From Labia minor (lineage: Eukaryota > Arthropoda > Insecta > Dermaptera > Spongiphoridae): a DNA stretch of 64,000 nt. Each line of letters begins with the position of its first letter. Positions within the stretch are counted from its first letter, which is position 1. The position numbers were made by a program, and so were the translations under genes. The notes beneath the pieces were generated by a model, which worked only from the letters and a program-made list of their open reading frames with translations, ran no database searches and had not been told where the DNA came from. Positions 14,101 through 22,575 of the stretch are shown here, piece by piece. Where the stretch lies: the NCBI GenBank assembly GCA_963082975.1, contig OY720348.1:65683719-65747718 (forward strand). The letters run 5' to 3'.

Positions 14101-16087
14101 GATTTGTTGAAAAATCCACTCAGTCTAATATAGTAGCAAGTTATTTCAAGTTATTTCACATTTATTTTTTTCTTACTTGTTTTAAATATACGTATTTGGG
14201 GAAATAGTCTTTGACCCCAAGTATCCCTAAAATACGAAAAAAATAGAAATTTATTTATTTGCTCAAATGAAAAAAATATTTACTCAAATAACATCGAAAA
14301 AGAATTCTTATTATTTACCCTCAAAAAACTTTTTTTTTTTAATTCGTACTATAATTTATTTGTCTTGTACAAATTTTCAATCGTTAAAAAATACTTTTTA
14401 TTCATCCACTCTGGTTCAAATATATTTTTTAATTTTTTAGTAGATGACAATTGATGTTAATATATTTTTTAATATTAATTCATTAATTATATTTATTTAA
14501 TTAATTAATTCTAGTTTTATATAAGACAAAAAAATATTAAACATATAATATATTTAGTTAAGTGTCTTGCAATGGCTACTGTTGGTTTAGTGTCGGTTTA
14601 AAAACTACATGCATTCGGATCGAATCTTGTTGAATGATGAAATTTTTTTATTTGATTTTCAAATAATTTTTAATACTTTAAATAGAGTTTTAGTAGTTTT
14701 AAGTTTATAGGAATTGATTTTAATTTTATATATCTTATATCTATATATATAAAAGGCAATGTCTGTGTGTCTGTGTGTGTGTCTGTCAAATACTCAAAAA
14801 CTACCCGTCCGATTACGGTGAAACTTTCAGGATTGTCGTGGGCATCCCAGGGAAGGTTTTAGTGTAGTTAAATCCAAAATTAATTTAATTAGTAATATTT
14901 TGGTAAAAGTCTGTAGCGTCACAAAACTATCGACAGATGGCGCTACATAAAAACTTAAACATTCAAATATTTTTAATTTTTTTTAAACTGTCAAAAATAA
15001 CATACCCATAATAACAGTTGTAATAAAAATAGAAATATAAATCACAATGTAAGTAAAATATTGAATCGTTTTATTTATATTGTTTCAATTATTGTTTGAA
15101 TATATATTAAATTTATATATAGATTTATTAATTATAATAATTCCATTTACTTCAAATTTTTTTAATATTTTATTTAAAAGTATATTCAGCATTGAAATTG
15201 CCATTAAATATAAACATTCATTTTTTAATTTAAATGTATATATGTGACGTCACAGTTACGGCCTTTTAGATATATATCTATACTTAAAATAAAATTAAAA
15301 ATATTTATATTATATTCATATATATGTAAAATAATAATTATATTATTTTAATATTCCTATAAGTTGGTATCACAATTTATTATTATTATGAATTATTTAT
15401 AAGTAATTAATATTATTAATTGGTATTAATAAATAAATAATATTAATTATATTAACTTAATATTTCTAACTTTGTATTACAATAATGAGACGGATTTGTT
15501 GTATGTTAAGGTTAGGTAAATTAGATTTTATAAATTGAAAACCATTAGTTATACTCTTAAGTTATTTAGTTATTAACAAGATGTAAAATAATAATTATAT
15601 TATTTTAATATTCCTATAAGTTGGTATCACAATTTATTATTATTATGAATTATTTATAAGTAATTAATATTATTAATGTAAAATAAAGAACAAACAGAAA
15701 TAAGAAAATAAATTTTAATTAATATAATTTATAAAAAAAAATAATGTTCATAAACTTAGAATATTAATTATTTAATTAATTAAAATCTACTTAAATAAAT
15801 GCAAAGAGCCACAAATATATTAGTAAATATATAAATAATAATATGTGAAATAGAGTCAATAAATCTTTCTTATTATACTAGGAAAATTTGTTGTTGATTA
15901 AATTAAAATATATTTTCCAAGAAAACAAATATATGTCTTATCTACTTATACTGATTGAAACAAAATGGATGAAAACCTTTTACATACAGACTTTTTCAAC
16001 CAAATACTATATATCACTCGGGGGTACAGGGGGCGGAGCCCCCGTCTAGGTGTGAAGAGCGCCTGGAAGGCGCTCGGAGCAGCTAGT

Positions 16088-16120
<33 letters not shown>

Positions 16121-18498
16121 TATTTCTCAAATGTCATATGAATATAAATTATTTTATAAATCTATAATAATTCATTTAAAAAAATAAGTTTTTTATAATC
16201 TTGATATTCCAAATTTGGAATTATGAATTTATTGTTAAGCTAATTTAATACACACACTACACACAAACAAACAATATCTATTTATATTATTATTTTGTTG
16301 TAAATTTATCAACTGGGATTTGTTTTATGGTAGAGGTTGTCTTATTCTGTTCCGAAATTTACTTTTACCACCCCTTAATTTTATTATACTAGCAAAAATT
16401 GTATATATTTGTATATTTTTGAGATATTAAACGGCTCTAAGAATTTTTTTGAAATTCACACCATAGATAATATTTATAAAGAAAAATCGATCTGTATTGG
16501 TTTCAGCCGCGAGAGAAATCAACTTTATTAGTATTTTCTTAATTTAAAATAATAAAATTAAATGACGTCACAAATTACGTCATTCATATTGAAATTTGCC
16601 TCCTTTTTAATCGATAAAAAAAACCTCTGACTTTTGTACGTCCTACGCAAGGACAACGCCTATCAAGTCGGTTATATCAATGAGGTGTCCTATGATTAGT
16701 AGAACGGGTCCTATCAACCTTTACCTTGATTTTCTTGATTGAAGTCGATACTTTTTATCAAGTAGCTTCCCAATGTTGATCCCGGAGGCTGGGTTGACTT
16801 TGTCCCATAGACCCCAGCTAGAGAAATTCCCTTGCCTGGCCCGGGACTTGTACTTGGGACCACGAGAGTGTGAGACAGCGACGCTAGCTGTGGCGCTCTT
16901 TTTTTAATTGATCTTGTATTAATATTTTTTTATATTTAAAATATTTTAAAATTTTTTATTTAATTTCGAAATAAAATTAAAAATATTTATTTTAATAATA
17001 TTTTAGAATAAAAAATTACGAAATATATTTATCATTTCCCCACCTAAAAAAAAAAATTATTTATGAAATTAGCAACATATAATACATATGAACAATTATA
17101 AAGGAAGTAATTTCAAATAAATTATTGATTAAATTTGATCTAATAATATTAATTACATTATATTATATTAATTAAAATGTTTTTTAGATTAAATTATAAA
17201 TTATATAAATGATATTTGATTATTATAAATAAAAAGAAAAATAAATAACCTCCTTCTTAATCGTCCTTTTTTAATTAAAATATAGACAAGTACAATATAA
17301 TTTCAGAATTTATTTTATTATCAGTAGTAATCTTTGGTCGAAATAGTCTATTTCTACTTTGAAAAATATAAAACTGAAACCATCTAATTATAACAACACA
17401 CACACATATATATATAATATAGGATCAAATATTTTATCAAGTAAATTTGAATATATTTTTCATCTTGAAATGAAAATCAAGTTATTTAAATTAATTTGTA
17501 CCATTTTAGGAAACAAATTTTTGATGGGTCATTTTTAGAAAACCCATTTAACAATTGTAATAAATAATTAAAAATTAGTAAAATTTTTAGTTTATAATAA
17601 TATATTGTATAAATTTGTTAAAGGGTCGAGCGATAACTCGGTGTTCTAGGTACTTTATATTAAATGACATAACAATAAAAGTTTAATTTTCAAAAATTAA
17701 ATAAAGAAAGAAAAAAATAAAATAAAATCACCCAGAATAAATATATTTTCTATATTATTATTATTATTGTATTTTGTTATAATAATAAAATTAAAAATAT
17801 TATTAATATAATACTAATAAAATCCAATATTAATTATGATTATAAAAAAAAACAACAGAATTTCATTGGTTGTTTTCTTAAGATGGACCGCTTGCCAATT
17901 GGGATGAATGAAGGGGGATAGGTGAATTAGATTTACTCTGTGGAGAAAAGAGAATCATCGGGTACCATGTTAGGCGTCGTCATCGAGGTACTTTTGCTGA
18001 CTCAATAGCCCAGGAATTCGGCACCTATTTTTGTCCACGGCAGCTATTTTCAGCCGGGAAATTTCTTTGCTATATTTTGGTATAAAAATAGTTTCCTATA
18101 AAATAAAACAGATGGGAATTCCAAAATGCTTTACAGACGATCAACGTGACCTTAAAAAGACAGTATCCCCTCCATACACATCGATAAATAAATTTGAGTG
18201 TTTTTTTAATATTTTAAACAAAACAACAACAACATTAAAAATATTTTTAAATCAAAATTTTTATTACTTATATATTTATATATAATTTGTATTTATTGTA
18301 TTTATATTTATTTATTTATTATTAATTTTTTTATTAATGCAAAAAACTGTCTATTTTTACTATTAAGTTTGTCTTGTTTATTCTGTAGATAAAGTATTAT
18401 GTTTTTTACTATCACGAAAATTTTCGATGTTGAGATTTTGATGTTTTTATACGTTTTGAAGGTTCCTGAATCATTTTCACTAAGGTTGAGAAAAATGT

Positions 18499-18553
<55 letters not shown>

Positions 18554-21500
18554 CAAGATTACGCAAAAACGGTTTGAGCTAGAATGATGAAATTTGGTAC
18601 ATGGACATTATTCAAAATTCATAGTTTTCTATCAACTTTTGAGAAATGTAGCTCAACCGGAAGAGGGTCATTACCTACAACGTTTTGATTTTTTTTCCTC
18701 TAAAGTGACCGTAAAAATAAAAATATATGTTTGATAATTTTTCACATGATTAATAATTGTATAAAACTGCTATATATAGAATTTCAGCTTGATTGAATTG
18801 CTGAAAGTACCAGAATTATATATATAATTTTTTAATACTGCAAATCTCACGCGCCAACACGTGCCATGGTGCCATCAATAAAAAGCCAAACATGCGCTGG
18901 TTTAATATTTATTATTTATAATTTATAATTAATTAAATTTAATTTAAATATAATATATTATGTTATTTAATCCAATTCAAATTGCGAGATAGTCGAGTGG
19001 AGACACTCCAGCTTATTTTTTTTTAATTTCTTTTGGGTATGGGGGAGTTGTTTTATTTATTCAGTTATCCTTATATCATTACACAATTATAATAGGAAAG
19101 ATATATAAAAAGCGATATGATTTTTTATACATAAACGCAAAGAGGGAGCTCTCATAATTAAATCTCTCTCCTTATAATTTCGATTAGCAATAAATTTGCA
19201 ATTAAATCGTCTCAACCCCTAAACGCACATATAATAGGTTGTGCAATAACTTCTCGGTAACTGAAATGAAATGAAGAAACCAACCCATTTTGCACATAGT
19301 TTTTTGAAATCCAAATTACCACTCAAAATATAGCTCACTGTGCCCAATGAATTGCCTAAAGCCTCTATTAAATCTCTCGACGTTCTTCCAAATACCATAT
19401 CTTATCGCTCGCTCCGTGAACTTATTGAACAACCTAGTAGTCTTATTTAAAAAAAAATAACTCACCCGATATTTATAAAATGTAAATGTATATAATTTCA
19501 AGCTTATTTATTTACCAGTAAATTGATATTAATATCAAGAACGTTGGTTCATTACTTTTTTTTATGATGTGAACGGAATACCTAAACTTAGAAAATTGCT
19601 GTTTTTAGCTGTCGCTACTGTTTACTTGCAATTAATTCAACTACTGAAATGCAATTAAAAAGAATGATTGTTTTTAAGGAATTTTATTTTATTCTTCTTA
19701 ATTGCATTTCAGTAGTTGACCTTAACACATCATCAAGAATAAATGGTGTCACTTTTATGTCAGGTTAATTTACCGAAATGCAATAAAGAAGAATAATTTT
19801 TTTGTGTAAAGTAATTGCAAGCAAACAGTAGTGACAGCTAAAACAGCTATTTTTCAAACTCTGCTATTCCCATCATCTAATTTATATCCAGCGTCTGAAA
19901 AAGGAACGGACAAGCCGGGTGAATGCCCGGGCGCCAAGTTTGTGGGGCGCCGAATACTATAAAAATAAATATTTTTTGTTTAATTTGAGGTAAATTTGTT
20001 TATTCTTGTATGAAAGGGCGTCAAATTTTGTTTTACCCGGGGCGCTCAAAACTCTTGAACCGGCCCTGTTTATATCGATATATAATTGAATGAATTATAC
20101 TATGAAAAGATTACATTATATAGATGGATATGATTATTATTAATTCTAATAAACCAAAAGAAAATGATTTTTAGAGTGATTAAATCTTACATAGGTCATT
20201 TTTTTTTATTTCTTCAGGGCAAACCTGTGTTCACCTGGCAACTTTTGAAGACCATGCTCACGTTTTACAACATCTGGCATGGTGTGGAGCTGATATGAAC
20301 TCTCGTGTAAGTCTCTATTTATTTTTCCCTATATTTATATATTTATTGTTTATATATTTTTTTAATTATATTTTTAAATATCCGATTAATTATTCTTCAT
20401 TTATTTATATGTTTTTTTATCATTTGTCCACTACATAGTGATTGGAATTGGAATTTCTTAAATATTTGTTTTTATTTTAGATAGATAATATAGACCAAAA
20501 GTAGATCAATACAATTAGATATACAGTTATTTATACAGTATTATGTATACATGCTTATAATTATTAAATATTTAATTCTGAAGATGCTCAAAATGTCCAC
20601 CTTTGGCATTGATATATTCTTACAACCTGACTTCGACACAGACTTCTGGTCAGAACGAATTTTCGGATTGGTTTTTGGAAAAAATATGGGCTTTTTTGAA
20701 TTTCTAAGCATTTCCACTAAACTCAATTGGATCTTAAAAATTTTAAAATTAGTCCCAAGTATTGAGAAAATTCATTGCCTCTCCTTATCGCAGCATCTTT
20801 CCATTGCCAACATACATCATCCTGTGTAAATATAAACAGTATTCTCTCCTATAATAAGGTTTATTCCAGAAAACTAGTCACAGTATGACAGTTGAAGAAT
20901 TTTATCGATGATTCATTTAAGGAATATGTATTTATGTATGTATGGTCTATGACCTTAAGAGACAAGAGTAGATTTAGAGTATTTAAAAATAGGATTTTTC
21001 CCAGCATTTATGGGCCAAAGAAAGATGAGGTCATCCGAGAATGGCGGAGTGTGCATAATAAGGAATTGCATGACCTCTAATCATCTCCAGGCATAATTAG
21101 GGTCATAAAATCGAGAAGGTTGCAATGAGCAGAACACGTGGCTAGAATAGAAGATGAAAGACTGGCGAAAAATATATTTGTGGGGAGACCAATTGGGGAA
21201 ATGTCCAATTGGAAGACTATAGACGCGATGGGCAGTCAATCTAGGAAGCGACTTAAGAGAGATGGAAGAGAATAGGAGTTCACGATAGGAACACTTGGTT
21301 TCTCCAAGAAACCAAGAACTTTCAAGTTCCGTAGATATGTATGTAATTGTTGCTAAAATAAAAATATTTCTGTATAAATTACTGTACACCTACTTTTGGG
21401 CCACCCTGTGTATATTCTATGAAGAATGTTTAATTAATAATTTATTTATTTATTATTTTTTACAATGAATAGAAATAATTTTCTGTTATTGTTTCAGGAA

Positions 21501-22463
21501 GGAAAAGCCGGTCGTACAGCACTTCATATTGCTTTAGAACATCACCTTCCAAATTCCCTTCAATTTTTGCTCACATGCAAATCCGTTAATATTGATATCA
21601 ATATTAATGTGAGGGATTATTCCGGGCAGACACCTTTATATTTGGCTCAATTATGCCACTCACCATTATGTCTTAAACTCGAATCACTTGGCGGTCGGGT
21701 GGAGCCCTCCCTTCCGGATTCCGAGTCCGAGTCCGGATCGGAGACGGACGACTCCGAAGATGAGGTGAGCGACGTCTAATCTTGTGACGTCCTTAACCTC
21801 CTCTACTCGTCTATTCAATTCATAGGAATACGATCGTTAATCTAATACTCGTCCCAATCCAATAATAATCAATAAATATATATGCCATTTTTTTTTTAAA
21901 TAATCCGTACTTTTTTTTATCACGAAATGTTGTTATATTAAATGAATGTTAAATTAATTAATCTGTGATATAAAATAGTACGATAACAAATATATATATA
22001 TATAATTATATTAATAATAACCAAGATGATACTTTTTCAAACTAAATTCAGACTGATATAAATTCATTATATATATATATAAATATAAATATAACCAAAG
22101 AATAAATGTTGTATTTATTGATAGAATTTTTTTTTTCAATTTTATTTTTTATTTAAATATGTTGAAAGGTTAAAAGGTATTGACGATTTATTATAAAAAT
22201 AATAACAATAATAATAATAATAATAATATCAATAAGTGTTTTGCATTTATTTTATTTTCACTATATTTTCATTTTTTTTTTTTTTTTATTTCTTTTATAT
22301 GGATAATTTCTAAAGGGATTTTTTGCATTGATTGATTTTTTTTAATTATTTGAAATTAATTAACTAATAATATGCGAATTTCTTTTTGTCTCAGATGTAC
22401 CAGTTTGGGGCATATGGTTATTTTACTGGTCTGAGACGCAACGGAGGAACGCTCGTCGCATAG
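1507..22463 (+). CDS. cactus: Cactus / IkB-type NF-kB inhibitor, six coding exons
   Basis: Coding exons 1507-2003, 2073-2178, 6585-6837, 20218-20306, 21498-21764 and 22395-22463 have GT-AG borders and join in phase to 426 codons plus stop. The protein should hold Rel/Dorsal factors in the cytoplasm until phosphorylated and degraded. The N-terminal region (1-160) carries the canonical degron DSGFLS at 48-53 with lysines 35 and 37 upstream, as in IkB, and a second DSG (DSGLDL, 90-95). Six ankyrin repeats follow from about 162 (motifs DGDTQLHIAI, TPLHMAV, TPLHIAC, TCVHLAT, TALHIAL, TPLYLAQ), then an acidic Ser-rich PEST-like tail (DSESESGSETDDSEDE). The start is the first ATG after a likely 3' splice site at 1481-1482 (pyrimidine tract then TACAG), with stops upstream in frame. 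If the last intron is retained, exon 5 reads on to TAA at 21777-21779, giving 408 residues ending EVSDV. Intron 3 (13.4 kb) is full of mobile elements. Identity is firm; the 5' UTR and the choice of C-terminus are inferred. Confidence 0.93.
2179..3837. other. Cactus intron 2, first part: no gene seen
   Basis: AT-rich intronic DNA with TA runs (about 2320-2345). No convincing open frame or known repeat seen. Confidence 0.6.
3838..3957. repeat. Direct repeat in intron 2, copy 1
   Basis: About 120 bp (from TTATATAAAATTGAAATTAA through TGCACTAGAATTTAGAGAAG to GTAAATGAAATAATTTTTTT) recurs nearly unchanged at 4216-4335, about 380 bp downstream. It looks like a local, fairly recent duplication. Confidence 0.75.
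4216..4335. repeat. Direct repeat in intron 2, copy 2
   Basis: Second copy of the block at 3838-3957, with a small change in the poly-T stretch in the middle. Confidence 0.75.
4732..5908. mobile_element. hAT DNA transposon, 1177 bp, degenerate
   Basis: Terminal inverted repeats CAGGGCTTCGAACCG at the left and CGGTTCGAAGCCCTG at the right, flanked by a perfect 8-bp target duplication GTTTTAAC (4724-4731 and 5909-5916). Both subterminal regions are built of repeated ACCGAAAACCGAAA-type motifs, which are plausible transposase binding sites. Inside is the end of a hAT transposase frame (5209-5433). Most of the transposase is missing, so this is an internally deleted copy inside cactus intron 2. 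Confidence 0.9.
5209..5433 (+). pseudogene. hAT transposase C-terminal dimerisation domain remnant
   Basis: A 75-codon frame reads FWEENKNTYPHF, then IAMVVLGDTATQVSVERAFS, then NRNSLNENILEGILIIRSNF. This is the layout of the hAT C-terminal dimerisation domain (conserved W, the ..SxERxFS motif, and the RNxL..ENIL.. block). One in-frame TGA lies at 5356-5358. The catalytic part of the protein is absent, so it is a relic carried by the 4732-5908 element. Confidence 0.8.
5917..6584. other. End of cactus intron 2: no gene seen
   Basis: AT-rich intron sequence with a CT-rich run near 6313-6345 and a TTTTTATTGTAG acceptor at its end. No other feature seen. Confidence 0.5.
6838..7277 (-). mobile_element. 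Internally deleted mariner next to the exon 3 splice donor
   Basis: Read on the minus strand, the element starts with a mariner-like terminus (GGTCTGTTCAAAAG, complement of 7264-7277) and a leader. After an internal deletion, transposase C-terminal sequence follows: LLEAIRLKRSELW, then WILHHDNAPAHTLLVRHFL (second catalytic Asp), then SQPPYSLDLSPCDF (third Asp of a D34D triad). Stops are present in the frame. The mariner-like sequence (complement coding ..KESVDA) runs down to the GTAAGC donor of cactus exon 3. The N-terminal half of the transposase is missing, so the copy is inactive. Confidence 0.8.
7278..8790. other. Cactus intron 3: AT-rich, microsatellites
   Basis: GT run at about 7280-7293 and a (TA)n(TG)n run at about 8160-8198. 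No open frame or known repeat that I can support. Confidence 0.5.
8795..8960. other. GC-richer island of unknown nature in intron 3
   Basis: A stretch of about 165 bp with much more balanced base composition than its surroundings (for example GACTGCCGCAAATCGCGTGG and AGTGCTTGGATGAGTGTGAC). The second motif faintly recalls the C-box of 5S rRNA (TACTTGGATGGGTGACCGCC), but no 5S-like first half is present. It could be a SINE fragment or a conserved regulatory block; I cannot classify it. Confidence 0.3.
8961..10185. other. Cactus intron 3: low-complexity DNA with two GC patches
   Basis: Mostly AT-rich. GC patches at 9478-9500 (CCCCACTCCCCACCCCGGGG) and 10055-10165, where GGGACCCCGAGCC and GGGACACCGAGCTC form a loose tandem pair. 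No gene seen. Confidence 0.4.
10186..10285. repeat. Direct repeat flanking a palindromic unit, copy 1
   Basis: ATTTATTACAATTATTAA..TTGCATCAATCTGATTAAAA..TCAATAATA recurs at about 11039-11125. The two copies bracket the palindrome at 10627-10778, so they may be ends of one larger unclassified element. Confidence 0.5.
10627..10778. repeat. Near-perfect palindrome with ~62-bp arms
   Basis: GAACTGTTTTATAATTCTTA (left arm) is mirrored by a right arm ending ATAATTTATAAAACAGTTC. The arms also share ATAATAAATATATATTTA and GAAATGAACTT. The centre is a TA-rich loop of about 25 nt. It is likely the fold-back core of a small DNA element. Confidence 0.75.
11039..11125. repeat. Direct repeat flanking a palindromic unit, copy 2
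   Basis: Second copy of the 10186-10285 block (TTACAATTATTAAC..GCATCAATCTGATTAAAA). More diverged at its 3' side. Confidence 0.5.
11312..11385 (-). repeat. tRNA-like fragment (SINE head or tRNA relic)
   Basis: On the minus strand TAGTCCAGCGGTTGGA resembles an A box with D-arm and GTCGGTTCGAAACTC resembles a B box with T-arm, about 45 nt apart. The acceptor stem does not pair and the T stem is imperfect, so it is not called as a functional tRNA. A tRNA-derived SINE head is the likeliest reading. Confidence 0.45.
11955..12136. promoter_or_regulatory. Cluster of kB sites in cactus intron 3 (candidate enhancer)
   Basis: Within about 180 bp lie two full matches to GGGRNYYYCC on the minus strand, GGGGTTTTCC (11991-12000) and GGGATTTTCC (12127-12136). 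Near-matches are GGTTTTCCC (12085-12093) and AAATTTCCC (about 11957). The surrounding 11930-12180 block is more complex in sequence than its AT-rich neighbours. Grouped Rel/Dorsal sites in an intron of the Rel inhibitor suggest an autoregulatory enhancer; this is inference from site density only. Confidence 0.5.
12487..12500. repeat. Poly-G tract
   Basis: An uninterrupted G run of about 14 bases in otherwise AT-rich DNA. Similar runs occur at about 38578-38587, 48444-48461 and, as poly-C, about 62180-62189. Confidence 0.9.
12501..14739. other. Cactus intron 3: no gene seen
   Basis: AT-rich with simple repeats (TA runs at about 12618-12635 and 13014-13028; AATT run at 14067-14085). Apart from a kB-like site at 13895, nothing recognisable. 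Confidence 0.5.
13895..13903. promoter_or_regulatory. kB-like site
   Basis: GGGAATTCC, a palindromic Rel-type half-site pair, within cactus intron 3. A 9-mer alone is weak evidence. Confidence 0.3.
15325..15420. repeat. Internal Helitron repeat, copy 1
   Basis: Block beginning TGTAAAATAATAATTATATT and containing TATAAGTTGGTATCACAATT, repeated 256 bp downstream at 15581-15676 with almost no change. An internal duplication in the Helitron. Confidence 0.8.
15581..15676. repeat. Internal Helitron repeat, copy 2
   Basis: Second copy of 15325-15420. Confidence 0.8.
16420..16905 (-). mobile_element. tRNA-derived SINE, long copy
   Basis: Read on the minus strand, a tRNA-like head (GCTAGCGTCGCTGTCTCAC then TCGTGGTCCC) is followed by a body (TCTAGCTGGGGTCTATGGGA, GTCAACCCAGCCTCCGGGAT, CAACGCCTATCAAG), and then a tail shared with 56880-57095 (TGACGTCATTTAATTTTA and TTTATAAATATTATCTATGG). 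The same family occurs at 25240-25515 and 56545-57095. The B box is degenerate in this copy (AAGTACAAGTCCC). It sits just downstream of the Helitron. Confidence 0.75.
16906..18404. other. Cactus intron 3: AT-rich, one more complex block
   Basis: AT-rich DNA, except about 17880-18180, which has balanced composition (for example CGGGTACCATGTTAGGCGTC and TTTTGTCCACGGCAGC). No splice-bounded frame supports an exon there. It may be regulatory or an old repeat. Confidence 0.4.
18114..18122. promoter_or_regulatory. kB-like site
   Basis: GGGAATTCC at the end of the more complex 17.88-18.18 kb block in cactus intron 3. Listed for completeness with the other Rel-like sites. Confidence 0.3.
18405..19015 (+). 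mobile_element. GTCY/mini-me-like (Helentron-type) element, family B
   Basis: Order of parts: subterminal ACTATC at the 5' end, a (GT)n microsatellite (about 18500-18550), a core with AAAACGGTTTGAGCTAGAAT and GATGAAATTTGGTAC, then subterminal GATAGT, a 3' hairpin TGGAG-ACA-CTCCA (18998-19010) and a GCTTA end. A second copy is at 33454-34015. The architecture (subterminal inverted repeat, microsatellite, conserved core, 3' stem-loop) is that of DINE-1/mini-me type non-autonomous Helentrons. No protein is encoded. Confidence 0.7.
19234..19437 (-). mobile_element. Miniature mariner with transposase scrap
   Basis: Ends are inverted repeats: TAGGTTGTGCAATAACTTC at the left and, read from the right, TAGGTTGTTCAATAAGTTC. 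On the minus strand the interior reads LIEALGNSLGTVSYILS then LCAKWV, which is the mariner helix-turn-helix region (IAE.LGIS.GTV..IL...L...K.CAKWVPR). An internal deletion removed the catalytic domain. Confidence 0.75.
19597..19850. mobile_element. Fold-back MITE with nested hairpin
   Basis: Outer arms: GCTGTTTTTAGCTGTCGCTA then CTGTTTACTTGCAATT at the left, and AATTGCAAGCAAACAG then TAGTGACAGCTAAAACAGC at the right. A second hairpin lies inside: CAACTACTGAAATGCAATTA (about 19638) against TAATTGCATTTCAGTAGTTG (about 19701-19720). No coding capacity. Family not recognised. Confidence 0.7.
19889..20068. mobile_element. hAT MITE, 180 bp
   Basis: Flanked by a perfect 8-bp duplication TTTATATC (19881-19888 and 20069-20076). 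Ends are CAGCGTC.. and, read inward from the right, CAGGGCCGGTTCAAGAG: imperfect hAT-like inverted repeats. GC-rich subterminal blocks (GCCCGGGCGCC, CCCGGGGCGC) are mirrored. Confidence 0.8.
20575..20830 (-). pseudogene. Tc1/mariner-superfamily transposase C-terminus remnant
   Basis: On the minus strand the sequence reads ..YINAKGGHFEHL.., matching the common C-terminal ending (..CI.A.GGHFEHLL) of a Tc1/mariner-superfamily transposase. Upstream frames are broken. It lies in cactus intron 4 next to a LINE fragment. Confidence 0.5.
20890..21345 (+). pseudogene. LINE 3' ORF end (RTE-like), broken
   Basis: The frame reads TLRDKSRFRVFKNRIFPSIY, GPKKDEVIREWRSVHNKELH, then (after TAA at 21078-21080) VIKSRR.., HVARIEDERLAKNIFVGRP. 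This is the classic C-terminal stretch of arthropod endonuclease/reverse-transcriptase LINE ORFs (GPKR..GEWR..YNEELYELY...RLRWAGHVARM). Several stops and frame changes. It lies wholly in cactus intron 4. Confidence 0.75.
21780..22394. other. Cactus last intron / alternative 3' UTR
   Basis: If intron 5 (21765-22394, GTGAGC..TTGTCTCAG) is retained, translation stops at 21779 and this region becomes 3' UTR, with an AATAAA at about 21870. If it is spliced, it is intron. An (AAT)n run lies at about 22204-22230. Confidence 0.6.
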
Positions 22464-22538
22464 ATCACTTCGAATTTAACTTCCCAAAATATCACATACA
22501 TAACAAAAATGATCAAAAAAACCCCAAAAAATTAATAC

Positions 22539-22575
<37 letters not shown>

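Larger units (their letters stand above)
14740..16086 (+). mobile_element. Non-autonomous Helitron, complete ends, ~1.35 kb
   Basis: It starts TCTATATATATAAAAGGCAA directly after an A and ends with CTAG directly before a T, the A/T insertion rule of Helitrons. Just inside the 3' end are two strong hairpins: GGGGGCGGAGCCCCC (about 16029-16043) and GAGCGCC-TGGAA-GGCGCTC (16057-16075), the latter 7 nt before CTAG. No Rep/helicase frame is present. The interior contains a direct repeat of about 95 bp (15325-15420 and 15581-15676). A truncated relative lies at 61172-61637. Confidence 0.85.

Noticed and set aside
18008-18030. GGAATTCGGCAC resembling a cDNA-library adaptor, possible vector contamination
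   Set aside because: The match is only 12 bases and flanking DNA is continuous genomic-looking sequence without vector.
18308-18587. Open frames of alternating Val/Cys or Thr/His on both strands
   Set aside because: They are translations of the (GT)n microsatellite inside the family B element, not genes.
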